Of a stretch of DNA of 64,000 nucleotides, positions 32,636 through 44,777 are shown in pieces. The number at the start of each line of letters is the position of its first letter. The first letter of the stretch is position 1. Below the pieces are notes generated by a model. The model did no database searches, had not been told where the DNA came from, and worked only from the letters and a program-made list of their open reading frames with translations. The translations under genes and the position numbers were made by a program. This DNA comes from Chelydra serpentina (Eukaryota; Chordata; Testudines; Chelydridae), in assembly GCA_037349315.1 (NCBI GenBank), contig JBAIAC010000026.1:868001-932000 (forward strand). The letters are read 5' to 3'.

Positions 32636-33853
32636 GTAGAGCTGCAGGGAAGCGCTAGAAGTGATTCACTGATGTGTGTCCAGAGCATTCTAGCCCAGGG
32701 TCACTTCCCAGAAAGCTGTATAGCTCCGAGGATGAAGAGTCAGTTTCTTTCCATTCTCACAGTCAGACTTGCATATCTTCTAGAATATAGCTAGAAATGC
32801 TGCATCATAGTCCCTCTGTACTGCGCTGCCTGCTATGGGTCCCCCACAGGGCTATAAACGCCAGCAGTTTCTAAACCAGCTCTTATGGTAGAGATCCTAG
32901 TGTGTACACCTCCCCTCCCACACGCCAGGCCCTCTCTGCACCAGAGTGGGTGACACCAGGATGGATTTTTAAGGGGGCTGGATGGAAAAAATGACTTTTT
33001 TTGGTCCTGTCTGCCCAGCGTGTCTGAGCTGTTCATCTCCTTGGTGGATGTAGGCCTGCCGCGTGGATAAGGGCTGGATCTCCACTAGTCTGCCCCCTTG
33101 CACGGCTCGCCTCTCTTCAGATCCTTCTTCTCTTTGATTCTAACCTTCTGTTTGCTACTCCGGCTGACTTCTAGGTTGTCTGAAGCTTGCTAGTGGTTCA
33201 GTTTTACACCAGTGAAACTCCTGGCAGAGACTCCAACTCGGTCATGGACTGTGCACACAGGAGCTTTCTGTCTTCGGTCTAGACGGTTAAGAGGTTTATG
33301 GGAGTCCTAGGAGTGGGCAGCAGCTCCTCTGTGAACTGGTGCCTGCATTGTCCCTGACAGCTGTGCATGGCTGGCTGAGAACTGCTGCTCTCCAGAAGTC
33401 ACACACCTGGAAAACTAAACAGCCGTTACCCGGTCAGCAGTCGATCAAGTGAAATGCGCTTGGATGTGCAGTCGCCTGCTGTCTAGTTAATGGGTAACTC
33501 AATGTGAAGTACCTGGAGGAAGGGCATGCTTAGTATGCTACTGTTCAGAGAGCCAGCCTTCAGCTCTGTGCTTCCTTGCTGGCTGGCTGGCTGTGGGCTT
33601 GCGCATGCAGGTTAGATACAATAGGTCAGGATCCTTCACTGCTCTGAATATGGAGGCAGATCTCCTGGCTTTGGAACTCCGTTGGAGGCCAGAGCCAGAG
33701 AGCCCAGACCACCTATAGCACTTGGTACCTAGGTGTGGCCGTTGCATAGAACCTGTCAGAACCCTGGACACTGGATATTGGCTGGAGATCCTGCCCATCC
33801 TGAAAGCACTTGGCAACTGGTCTGCTCCCATATCTGTCCAGGGGCTCAGACTC
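32636..33853. other. FA2H intron 1, unassigned
   Basis: No recognisable feature. Confidence 0.35.
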
Positions 33854-33856
33854 GTA

Positions 33857-34396
33857 GGGCTTGTCTCTGCTGTCTTGTTAATGCCTCTGAAGCTGGCCTA
33901 GCTCCAGTGAGAGCTCCAAAACCCCACTGGAGCTGCACAGTGGTTGGAAGTATGAGCGGGGTAACCGGGTTAATCTGTATCCACAAAAACAACGAGGAGT
34001 CCGATGGCACCTTAAAGACTAACAGATTTATTCAGGCGTAAGCTTTTGTGGGTAAAAAACCCCACTTCTTCAGATGCATGGAGTGGGGTTTTTCACCCAC
34101 GAAAGCTTATGCCCAAATAAATCGGTTAGTCTTTAAGGTGCCACCGGACTCTTTATTGTTACAGTGGTTGCATTACTGCAGCGTCTATTAGCATCACAGA
34201 ACAGCTGAGTCCCCACTGCGTTACTAGCTCCGGTGTTGTCAGCACATGAGTGTCACCCCATGTGCCCTGGCAGGCCAGCCTGCTCCAGGTTCAAGCACTG
34301 TTTAACTCGCGCTAAAGGATTGTGTGTGTGTACAGGAGTCAGGGTAGGGGCCATGCTTGTTATAGCTCGAGCTAACATTGCAGTGAAGACGAGCCC
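33857..34396. mobile_element. TACACT/TTCACT-type element, split by a palindromic insertion
   Basis: Ends GGGCTTGTCTCTGCTG and CAGTGAAGACGAGCCC are inverted. Flanking triplets are GTA and TTA. The interior has 'agctcgagctaa'. It is interrupted at 33947-34160 by the palindromic repeat; removing that insertion leaves about 316 bp. Confidence 0.6.
33947..34160. mobile_element. Head-to-head palindromic repeat (inverted dimer) with 10-bp duplication
   Basis: Perfect flanking duplication ACAGTGGTTG (33937-33946 and 34161-34170). Arms of about 75 bases each carry GGCACCTTAAAGACTAAC and its complement around a short centre at about 34068-34080. The left end GTATGAGCGGGGTAACCGGG corresponds to the arm end of 22113-22348. 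The right arm lacks this end. Confidence 0.9.
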
Positions 34397-34399
34397 TTA

Positions 34400-36107
34400 G
34401 TTTCAATGGAAAGCGCCCTTACTGAAGCAGTGTTTGCACCCGGAGGTGGAAGTTCTCTGTTTGCTGCTTGAGCGGCAGCAGCGTAAACCGCAGAGGTGAT
34501 GTTTGGTCTTGATGCCTCTGGTGGGGGGACAGCAATCGCACTGGGGACTTTTAAGCAGACACACATCTGCTGGGAAGAGGGTTGACTTGACCATCCGATG
34601 GCAATGCCTTTGGACTGAGGTGCACAAGTGGCCTAGAGGTGATGGCCTCTAAATCCCATTGCCTTCCCCAAGCCATCCTGTTCCCAGAGGCAAATGAGCA
34701 CATGCGGGTAGTGATACAGCAAACGTCCTGACTGAGGTGTGCCTACAGAGGAGGTGGTGATTGTTGTGCATCGAGGTCCTAAACATGCAGCTGGGTTTGG
34801 ATCCTTGTATGGAAAAAGTGTTGCTATCAACAGTCACCTGCAGACCCGAGAGAGGCTCTCAACAAGCTCTCAGTACCTGCAGACGCTCGCGTAGGAAGTG
34901 TCTGCCTCCATGTGTCGTACAGTGCAGGTCACCACTGTGCTCCACACTCTCCCCATGCTTGATCCAAAAAACTCCTTCAGCCCGGATGAAAACCTATTGT
35001 AGGGGCTCAGGCTGTGTCAGAACAGTGACGGTGACCTTGTTTCTCATAGCCACGATGGTGCAGGCAGGGCCATTCCTTGGTCTGTCCTCGCTCAGGGAAG
35101 CACTAGTACGTTCCTCCATACTTGGGAGTGCGTTGAATCCTGGACATTTAGCCGCAGAGGGGTTTGTAACCTGTTTGAACCCGTTCCCACAAAAGAGACC
35201 TTTGCTGCTTGTCATGATGCAGAGGTGAAGTGAGGTGGCCAGCCACCTATCAGAGCTGGGAACCTCGCCTTGTTCCAGAGTTCCTGCAACCGAGAAAGGT
35301 GTTGGCTGCCAAAGAAGGATGTCCAACCTGCTGAAGTGTCCCATGTTAGTGAGTGCTCCGGTGAGCTCTCCTTCTATTGGATGGATCCTTTGCAGTAGCC
35401 CAGTAACTATATCCCATGGGCGTACACAGATCGCAAGCCCTAATCCAGAGTCCATTGAGTTCCTGTCTCGCACTGAGAAGAACACGGGAACTAAGGATGA
35501 TGCATTATTACAGTCCGAGCTGGATGAATAATGCAACAAAATTACTTGAGCGCTCATTCACATTTTCAAGCACAGTTGCTTTGGCTGTTTGCTTTCTACG
35601 GACACTGGAATGAAGAAGCATTGAGCAGGGATTGTTGGTAGAGGAGCATCTGTAGGGTTTTGATAGATGGGTAGGTACCTGGCGTGGGAAGACAAAATGC
35701 AGCGCCTTTCTCCCTGGGCCGAGGAATCTGAATTCATGAAGTGGGCTGGGTGTTTCTCCTTTGACTTCTTGATAACTCGTGCTGTGATAGCGCAGCCAGA
35801 CGGTACCACGGTGTAAACATACCCTCTGTTCAGTACGTGCGATAAGAGGCTGCTAATGCATCTCTCTAACCTTGGCACACGTGTGCCCTTCTAACACTCT
35901 TTAACTTGCTTTCTAATGGCACCTCTTGTGTTTAAAGTTTTTGCTCATAAAAGGGATGTTTTACTGAATGTTTTTAAATCAGGGCTGATGTGTCATTAAA
36001 TTCCCACCTTTCCCACCACCCCCATCAAATCCAGCATGCGTATGGGTGTCATGCCATGCCTCCACTCTGCCCTCAATCTTTCTGAGCATACAGGTGACCA
36101 TCAGACA
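34400..36107. other. FA2H intron 1, unassigned 1.7 kb
   Basis: No recognisable repeat. Overlapping open frames on both strands at 34761-35557 lack protein-like features. Confidence 0.35.
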
Positions 36108-36840
36108 CATAGGCGCCGACTCCATGGGTGATCCGGGGCTGGAGCACCCACAGGGAAAAATTGGTGGGTGTGGAGCACCCTCCGGCAGCTCCACGCCGAC
36201 CCCCCCCTCCCCAGCTCACCTCCGCCTCCTCCCCCCAGGCGCTGTTGCTTCGCTTCTTCCCCCGCCCCCAGGCTTGCTGCGCGCCAAACAGCTGATTCCG
36301 GCAAGCCTGGAGGGAGGGGGGAAAGCGGAGCCGCAGCACCTCGGGGGAGGAGGCAGAGCGGAGGTGAGCTGGGGCAGGGAGCGGTTCCTCTGCACCCCCC
36401 GCCAGCTCACCTCCGCTCTGCCCCCTCCCTTCAGGCTTGCCGGAATCAGCTGTTTGGCGTGCGACAAGCCTGGGAGGGAGTGGGGAGAAGCGAAGCAGCG
36501 GCGCCTCGGGGGAGGAGGTGGAGGTGAGCTGGGTGGGGGCTGTTCTGGTGGAGGTTCCTGTTGGAAAATGAAAGGGTCTGAGAGGGAAGGGCAGGAGCAG
36601 GGTCAGTCTGGATGTGGGGCAGTTGATGTAGGGAGGCAGCACGGAGCTGCAGGGGAGAAACGGGGACACTCTGCTCCAGGGCCTGGGGAGGTGCGTGGGG
36701 GCAGCAAGGGGAGGACAGGAGATACTCCAGGGGAGGCGCGGGGGGCGGCAGATGGGGCCGCGGGGGAGACCTGACCCCCCAACATTGGTGGAGCCGGGCC
36801 TCCGGGCCCTGAATATTGCTGGAGCCTGGGCACCACGAGT
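36108..36840. mobile_element. GC-rich fold-back element (CATAGGCGCCGACT end)
   Basis: Left end CATAGGCGCCGACTCC then TGGAGCACCCACAGGG. The core is a long imperfect palindrome centred near 36385: GCTGATTCCGGCAAGCCTGG at 36291-36310 mirrors CAGGCTTGCCGGAATCAGC at about 36433-36451, with matching GAGGTGAGCTGGG blocks on both sides. Right end not identified. Related to 37973-38357. Confidence 0.65.
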
Positions 36841-37277
36841 GTATATAACTCGCCGCCCCTGGTTGTCAGGGCTTGTTCAGGAGTGGTAGGCCCTCTAACT
36901 TAGGGTGGGGTAGTGAGCAATGTTTGACAAGTGTCTTTCTCTTAAGAGTGGCAGTGGAGCTAGTTCAGACCGGTGCCTGCCTGGTTTCCAGCCTGGGGGA
37001 AGGTGATTTACTGCAGCTGGGAGGAGTGGGGAGGGGATTGGGAGTGTCCAGCATCCTGCTGCATGAATTGCCAAGCAGAACAAAAGTACAATTCGCACGC
37101 TCTTTTCCCTCCCAACCCTTTCCTAAATGCTGAGCAAGAGTTTAGTTGGAGACTTTCTTCCACGTGGAAGGATTGGCTTCTGAAGTTAAATTTTTCTGCA
37201 TTTTACTCCTGTCTTTACTTGGCTACAAAGAGGCCTTTCTGGCATTAATGCTCAGTGGGTGGGGTGGGAACACTAGC
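36841..37277. other. FA2H intron 1, unassigned
   Basis: No recognisable feature. Confidence 0.35.
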
Positions 37278-37285
37278 CTGTAGAT

Positions 37286-37708
37286 CAGGAGTCTCAAACA
37301 CGTGGCCTGCGGGGTTATTTCCTGCGGCCCGCCAAGCTCCCCTCCCCCCAGCGCGCCGCGTCCCCGCTCCTCTGCCTACCTCCAGGCGCTTCCCTGTTTG
37401 GCGGCACTTAGCACTTTCCAGGAGGGAGGGGGGAGGAGTGAGGAACTGTGCGCTCAGGGGAGGAGGCGGAGAAGAGGCAGGGCAGGGGTGGGGATTTGGG
37501 GAAGGGGTTGGAATGGGGGCAGGGAGGGGGCAGAATTGGAGCGGGGACTTTGGGGAAGGAGTTGGAATGGGGGTGGGGAAGGGGCGGGGCCTCATGGAAT
37601 GGGTGGAGTGGGGGGCGGGGGCAGCGGAGAGGTGTCAGTGATGTGGCCCTCGGGCCAATGTGCTAGTCCTCATGTGACTCTCCTGGTGATTCGAGTTTGA
37701 GATCCATG
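37286..37708. mobile_element. Non-autonomous hAT-like element (GTCTCAAAC type)
   Basis: Ends CAGGAGTCTCAAACACG and CGAGTTTGAGATCCATG are inverted. Flanks CTGTAGAT (37278-37285) and GTGTAGAT (37709-37716) match at 7 of 8. The interior is GC-rich with two irregular units of 'gggacttggggaaggngttggaatgggg' type. Confidence 0.85.
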
Positions 37709-37972
37709 GTGTAGATTGTCTGTCAGTGTTTACTTTAACCACCGTGTCATCTAACTGAGCTGGCAGGGTTTAAGTAACAGGGAAACTCTCTGGCACCCTC
37801 TGGCAGTTTCTCTGGACTACTGCTCCCACCAGTGGGCCAGTAGCAGTGATGGGGAAACTTTAGGAGAAAGGACAGTGAATGCAGGAGGAATTAAATCCTT
37901 TAGTTTTAATCAGGTGCAAGGCTTCTCTGCTTTCTCCCTTGTGGAGAATCTTGTCATGGTTTCATAGGCGCC

Positions 37973-38357
37973 GACTTCCCCTCTTTCCTGTAGTGCTCGA
38001 CCCCCTGCTCTGCCCCCGCCCCCACTCCACCCCTTCCATGAGGCTCCGCTTCTTCCTGCCAGTATTCCAGCTCCTTCCCCAAATCCCTGCCCTGCTTCTT
38101 CCCCGCCTCCTCTCCTGAGCGTGCCACATTCCTGCTCCTCCCCTTCCCAGAGTGTGCTAAAGCTGCCAGACATCTGTTTGGCGGCGGCCAGGCGGGAAAC
38201 ACTGGGAGGTAGGCAGAACAGCGGGGATGCAGCACGCTCAGGGGAAGAGGTGGGGCGGGGCGTGAGGGGAGCTTGGCTGCCGGTGGGTACAGAGCACCCA
38301 CAAATTTTTCCCCATGGGTGCTTCAGCCCCGGCGCACCCACGGAGTCAGTGCCTATG
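37973..38357. mobile_element. Element with CATAGGCGCCGACT inverted ends
   Basis: Left CATAGGCGCCGACTTCC and right GGAGTCAGTGCCTATG. Flanking 8-mers CATGGTTT and AATGGATC agree at only 5 of 8, so the target site is decayed. The right third shares GGGTGCTTCAGCCCCGG-like wording with 36108-36170 in the opposite sense. Confidence 0.65.
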
Positions 38358-38499
38358 AATGGATCTATTCTAGAGCATGGCAAAGGTAATGTTTGTTAAA
38401 CTAATCATGCGTCCACTAGGTCTATACTAGGAGCTGGACTTTCTCCTTTGGTCAAAATTTATAAATAAAAGCATAAATGTATTATATAAACAAATGGAA

Positions 38500-40200
38500 G
38501 AAAGGTGAAGTTGATAGTAATGAATATAAATTAGAAGCTAGGAATTGTAGACTATTGATAAGGGAAGCAAAGGGACACAAGGAGAAATCTATTGCCTGCA
38601 GAGTTAAAGATAATGGGGCGGTTATTAAAGTATATTAAGGACTTAAATAATCCTAACAATGGTATTGGTACATTACTAGATGGAAGTGGTGGAATGATCA
38701 ATAATACAGAGAAGGGAGACATGTTCACTAAATATTTCTATTCTGTATTTGGGAAATAAACAGATGATGTCCTAACATATGCTAAGATGCTTTCCATTCC
38801 ACTAGTATCTCAGGAGGATGTTAAACAGCAGCTACTAAGGCTAGATACTTTTACATCAGCATACACAGAACTTGCATCCATGAGTTTTGAAAGAGCTAGC
38901 TGAGGAGCTCACTGGACCATTAATGTTGATTTCTCTCTCCCCCCCCCCCCCCCCAATAACTCTTGAAAACTGGGAATTTCCAAAAGCGTGGAAGAAAGCT
39001 ATTGTTTCAATATTTAAAAAGGATTAACAGGATTACCCAAGTAATTATAGGCCTGTCAGTTTGAAACCAATGCCAGACAACATAATGGAGCTACTGATAT
39101 GGGACTTGATTAATCAAGGCTTAAAGGAGGGAAATTAATGCTAATCAACATAAATAGATTAAAAGCTGGTGAACTGAGAGGTCTCAAAATGTAACTTTAA
39201 TCAGGGAGTCATCTTCAAACAGGTGTGTTTCTAGTGGGGTCTTGCGGGGATCGGTTATCGGCACTATGCTGTTTAACAACTTTTATTAATTAGCTTTATC
39301 TTCACTGATAAAGTTTGCAGATGACCCAAAAATTGGGGAGTGGTAAATAATGAAAAGGACAAATCACTGAGAGAGAGTGGTCTGGATTGCTTGGTAAACT
39401 GGGTACAAGCAAACAATATGCATGTTAATATAGTTAAATGTATATAACTAGGAATGAAGAACGTAGGCCATGCTTACAGGATGCGGGGGACTCTACCCTG
39501 GGAAGCAGTGACTCTGAAAAAGATTTGTGGGTCATGGTGGATAATCAGCTGAACATGAACTTCCAGTGTGATACTGTGGCCAAAAGGACTAATGCGATCC
39601 TGGGATACATACCCAGGGGAATGTTGAGTAGGAGTAAGGTTATTTTATCTCTGTATTTGGCATAGGTGCAACCGCTGCTGAATACTGCATCCAGTTATGG
39701 TGTCTGCCATTGCAGAAGGATGTTGATAAATTGGAGAAGGTCCAGAGAAGAGCCACGAGAACGATTAAAGGATTAGAAAACCTGTCCTGTAGCGGTAGAC
39801 TCAAATAACTCACTCTATTTAGCTTAACAAAGAGAAGGTTAGAAGGGGTGACTTAATTATAGTTGATTAGTACCTACCCGGGGAACAAATATTTAATAAT
39901 GGGGTCTTCAGTCTAGCAGAGAAGGATCTAACGTGTCCAATGGCTGGAAACTGAAGCAAATTCAGACTGGAAATAAAGATGTAAATTTGTAACAGTGAGT
40001 GAGTAACCATTGGCACAATCTACCAAGGGTCGTGGTGCATTGTCCATTGCTGACCATCTTTAAATCAAGAGGGGATGTTTTTTCTAAAAGCTCTGCTCTA
40101 GGAATTACTTTGGGGCATTTCTCTGGCCTGTGCTATACAGGAGGTCAGATGAGATTATCACAGTCATCCCTTCTGGCCTTGGAATCTATGAATTGATTAA
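38500..40200 (+). mobile_element. Highly decayed CR1-like LINE, subfamily C
   Basis: Scattered reverse-transcriptase words survive in several frames: a WKKAIVSIFKK-like stretch (about 38988-39020), a NYRPVS-like stretch (39040-39062), FADD-like KFADDPKIG (39312-39336) and NAILGYIPRGMLSRS (39588-39633). The end has CCCTTCTGGCCTTGG then ATCTATGAATT. Many stops and indels, and a C run at 38938-38954. Oldest LINE in the window by appearance. Confidence 0.75.
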
Positions 40201-41624
40201 AGTGCTATACACCACAAAGGCAAGGAGACTGTTAGAATACGGTTGCCAGACTGTCCTGAGTGGGACAGGTTATACCCTTTCTATACTGATAACCTACAGC
40301 AAGTCACCAGCTCTGCTGCTTTTTGCTAGTTCGTCTGCTGCCCATGAGCATTGGATGCTGTCGAACAGATGAGGCATGTACACAAGCAGGAGGAGGATCA
40401 AACTAACTTAGAGGGTAGGGAGTGAAATGCAATTGACAAGGGAGATAGAGGCACTATAGGGCAATCCTTTCGCTGGCCTTCGCTGCTGAGTGCAAGGTCA
40501 TGCCGTGTGCATTGCCGGTATTCACCGGTTTTCTTTCATGTGGTAGCATCTCTTGTCTGCGAGGGCAGCACTAGAGGTATCTTGGCGGCTGCCTACCATT
40601 GCGTTATCAGAATTCCGACAGCCGGCAAGGGTGCCTTAAGTTGACCAGGATCTTAAGTTCATCATAATGACCTCTACCCTTCTCCTAATGTGTTAAGTGA
40701 TTCTGGCAAAGTTAATTACACTTGACTGTTCTACCCAGCATAAATCAATATGGTCAGCGAGCTGTGGAAACCGTGCATTGGATAACCTCTTGCCTTGCGC
40801 ATTCTTGCTGGCAGTGTTGACTCTTTGGTTCCAGGTACCACTGTGCCCTTGTTTTGTCACAACGGTGCTAGGTGGAGATCTGGTCCCCATACCTCCCGCA
40901 CTCCAATAGGGTTGCAGGCATGTTGTGTGAGGCGAGATTGGGAGAATAGCACAAATGTCCGCTCTGGTGCTATTTTTGACACACACAGGTTGGCACAGCA
41001 AATAACCGAACGTGTGCAGGTGAACAGCTGTCATGCCCATCTCTTTAGTTTTGTGGAGGAAGCTCATGCTCATGAAAGCACTGGCTCTAGGCAAGCACTA
41101 AGAAAAGCTTTTATGTGGATAGCTCTTATGGGCTTCTCAAGGATTCTGACAACTGTGTCCAGTGCCCTGATTTATTTTTGGACCTGACTTGTTTCCCAAG
41201 TTGGGACTCAACTCATATCTCTGTGGGGTGAAGGCTACTCTGCTGGCCTACATGTACATAATTTAACTCCCACATCCCCTTTCCTTCCCCCCCCCACCCC
41301 ACCTCCAGGCCAGTATATGTGAGGAGACCTCTTCCTTGGAGACATCTGGGTGGGTTTGCTGACTCTAAAACTTGCTCCGAGCCTGGAGGAAGAATTCCCA
41401 GGCTAAAGCTCTTCTGCTAAGATGTAGTTAGTTGCAAACAAATAGTGTGTGCGGGGGATTGGGGGTGTGTGTGGAATAATGTCAAATAACTCTGAATTTC
41501 CTGTGCGGGGATAATGTAAATCTAAAACTTTGCAACGTATGGAGTGGGGAGGAGTTCGACCTCAAATGTGTCTGCCGTACTACTGCCTGTGCACCTTTTG
41601 TATTGGGTAAAGCCAAATCCTGCA
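40201..41624. other. FA2H intron 1, unassigned
   Basis: No recognisable feature except a C-rich run at 41285-41305. Confidence 0.35.
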
Positions 41625-41685
41625 TTTTGGCAGGGGTTAGACTAGATGACCCTTGCGGTCCCTTCTAACCCTGTGATTCTACATC
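41625..41685 (+). mobile_element. CR1 LINE 3'-end scrap
   Basis: GGGGTTAGACTAGATGACC, GGTCCCTTCTAACCCTGTG and ATTCTACATC are the CR1 3' end. Confidence 0.7.
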
Positions 41686-43190
41686 TTTGACAAGCATAGC
41701 AGTTAGCTGGTACCCATACAACAGTCTCCAGGTAGGCGGCTTGGCTGTGAATCTTGTACACGTTGCAAAGTAGACCGTTATGAAGGGCCTTAGTCTGTGG
41801 CCAGTACACAGTGATTTATGTAACCGGGTCTATGTCGGGGGCGGGGGGGGGGAATACAGAGTGACCTTGGTTCCTCTGGAAGCCTGGCCAGCAGGGTCTG
41901 TGAGTGATGGTGGATGGCCTTCCTATTGGTATTGGAAGATGCCTAGCTCACTCTTGGATGATGATAAAATCCCAGTTGGTGCATTGCTTCCGCTCTTGGG
42001 TGTGAGGGGTGCTAGAGGGCTTTCCCTTTATCCCCTCCCCTGGTTCTTGTCACACAGACAGAAGTCTGAAGTGCAGGCAATGCAATGGTTATTGGGGTAA
42101 GCTTCATGCAAGCATATTCATAGCTTTACACGCCGCAGAGTCTGTTTCCTAGTGTCTCGTTCCCAGCTCTGATGCCGCAGAGCGTTTCCCCCGTGTCTCC
42201 CTTACCAGCTGTGACACCGCAGAGCCTTGTCTGTGTCCCACCTCCTCCTCCTTAGCAAGCCCAAATATACCTGCAGGGCATGCCCCTAGTTACTCCCCTT
42301 AGAACTTGTGGTCATGTTTTGTTTTGGAGGGTCGTGAGTCTGGGGGTCTTCGTTCCACCTTTGTTGTAATTATGGGAGGAGTGAGGTTGTACTCTGGCTA
42401 AGGCCAGGCTTTTCTTTGGCTTTTAGTGTTTCTTATGCCTTCCCCTCCCTCATCCTCCCTTGCCCCTCCTAATTGGTTGCTTGACCTTGTCTTGAGACAG
42501 GAGACAGGCAGCCTTTTAGTGTGTGCTCATATATTATACTCCCACCATACCCTGAAACACTCTAGCTCTATACCTTATCTCTTCCCATTGTACTAAAAGC
42601 CCCTGGTTGTGAAGAATGCAACACAGTGTCTTTGTTTTGTACACACATTAATAAAAATATAAATATCAAAAGTCAAACCCAAAATTCTATTTCAGGCTAA
42701 CAAAGAAGCCTATATACTAGCAAGGGGTCAAAACGGGGAATGGGACAGAGGCTGGCATTGCTCTTGCCAGGGGGAAGTGAACTGGCCATGGTCTGTGGCC
42801 ATGCTGATGAGTAAATCAGCCATGGTGCAGTGGTAGGTGTATGAGGCTAACTGTGTTGAAAGTGTCTGGGTTTGATTGCTGATGGCTGTCTGTCTGGAGC
42901 TATTCATTTCCATACAGTCTACTACTTGCCCCCAGTGTTAACCTTAATACTGGATTTCCCATCTTTCCAATGCTTGTATGTAAACCCTTTGAAACACACA
43001 TGGCTTGAAAAAAGCAATAAACAAGAAAATTCGCTCTCCTGACTGCTACCCGCCTAGTCTGGTTCTCTTTTTGGCTGGTTCTTCATCACCTGTAAGTAGG
43101 TGACCTGACCTTACTTCCAGTTTACTTGGCTATTTGGAGCTGTGGGTTTCCAGCTGCTTTTCATAGTGGTTCTCCTTATTTGCTTATTAG
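41686..43190. other. FA2H intron 1, unassigned
   Basis: No clear element. 42815-42900 has wording like an old tRNA-derived SINE but without convincing boxes. Confidence 0.35.
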
Positions 43191-43427
43191 AATGGGCAGA
43201 CTCGTGAACACGCCCTTCTGGCCTACACACTGGGTGTAAAACAGCTGATAGTTGGTGTGAACAAGATGGATTCCACTGAGCCACCATACAGCCAGAAGAG
43301 AGATGAAGAAATTGTCAAAGAAGTCAGCACTTACATTAAGAAAATTGGCTACAACCCAGACACCGTAGCTTTTGTACCAATTTCTGGTTGGAACGGAGAC
43401 AATATGTTGGAGCCTAGCTCTAATATG
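43191..43427 (+). pseudogene. EEF1A1: EEF1A1-derived coding fragment (79 codons)
   Basis: An uninterrupted frame from [17 protein letters not shown] through [13 protein letters not shown] to [14 protein letters not shown] matches translation elongation factor 1-alpha-1 almost exactly, including the NKMD GTP-binding motif. EEF1A2 differs at PPYSQ and other positions. The only clear replacement is Tyr to Asp in [10 protein letters not shown]. An in-frame TAG sits immediately upstream as part of ttattagAAT, which looks like a splice acceptor. Similarity stops abruptly after NM, where ccctct, not gt, follows. No start, GTPase P-loop region or C-terminal domains are present, so this cannot be a working gene. 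It may be a truncated retrocopy or a copied exon. Confidence 0.9.
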
Positions 43428-44777
43428 CCCTCTCCTTCTTTGCTCATCGTCTCTGCTTATGTGACTCCCTGTTGTCCATAACAGCTCCTCAAGCTTCCAC
43501 TTCTGCTGTTATGATGCCTGTCAGGAGCGTTGTGCTTCTGAAACCAAAGGTGTAGAAATGCCTGTCTGCAGATGTGTTGAGGGGGTGGGTAGTGCGACTA
43601 CTTGAAAGGTGTCCTCAGGGTAGCCACCTTGGTCATTTGGTATCTAGCTTGCAATGCTGAGAGTGAACTGATGGCCTAGTTAGTAGAAATTAAAGCTGGC
43701 TGGGAACTCTTTGATCAAACGCTGTTTCATCAGAAAATACTAATTTAGTTGAAACCAAAGATTTTGTGGGAATGGATCAATTTCAACAAATTTCCTATTT
43801 CAAAAGTTCATTGCGGGGAGAGGTCCGAAATTATTGAAACATCCCATTTTGATGTTTTCTAAATGAAAAATTCAGTTAGGTTTCAAAATTAAGTGGTTTT
43901 TAACTAAACTGATAGTAAAGACAAAAGTCAAAATTGAAACCCATAATTTGATCCAATCCAAAAATTGTTTGGATTTTTGGGGTGTGAAAATTGAGGGTTC
44001 CCCCCCCCCCCGATTCTTCATCCCAATTTTGGGCTGGAATCTTTTTTTCAAATCGGATGTTTGCAAAACAAGAAAACTGTTTCCCAAGCAGGTTTAGTAG
44101 AAATGTTTTTTTTCTCTGGACAATACAATTGCACATGTCAAGATTTTTAAGAAGTGGAAAGTGGTGCTCATTGGTACTCTGATAATGGTGTGCCTGGGAC
44201 ACCGCAAGCTGCCAGGATTTAATCTGAGTGCTTGTTCCACACATGGCTATTCCACACACACAGGTCATGACTAAGATTTTTTTTCAAAAGTGACACTAGT
44301 GATTTTTGGTGGTCCAACGTTTGAGAAGACTTAATGGGACTTATTTTCAGAAAATGCAGAGCACCCACTCTCTGAAGATTGGTAAAGCCTCTTTAAGGTT
44401 TCTCAAGTTAGACACTCAAAATATGGAGGTGCCCAAAATCTTGGCCCACATGAATGTGGTTGCAGGAAAAACCACTATCAGAACTCAATGACTTCTGTGT
44501 AAAGCCTTTACGAATGTATGTATATAACTTACATGATTGTGACGGGTTGGGGGTGTTTTGCCATTTGCCATGTACCAAAGAACAACGATTCTAAACTTCT
44601 GACTGCATAAAACTAGTGCTTCCCTGATGCATACGAAATCTGCTGTGGGAACTTAGTAAAAATCCTGACTAACCACTTAATATGTGGGTGTTGGCCATAC
44701 ACCTCAGGTTTTATTGCTGACAGACTAAATTCATGTGATCTCTTATAGATTTAATCGTTTCTTGTTCTTGTCTCTAG
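43428..44777. other. FA2H intron 1, distal end
   Basis: No recognisable element. AT-rich with a C run at 44000-44011. Confidence 0.4.

Noticed and set aside
34994..35557. 187-codon open frame on the - strand overlapping + strand frames
   Set aside because: No recognisable motif, no Kozak or splice context, and both strands are open. A frame of this length is plausible by chance in a 64-kb window.
36046..36774. 242-codon + strand and 198-codon - strand open frames
   Set aside because: Both come from the GC-rich palindrome, where repeated peptides mirror the DNA repeat.
43257..43481. Functional EEF1A gene
   Set aside because: Only 79 codons of homology. The GTPase P-loop, start and C-terminal domains are missing, and non-homologous codons follow.
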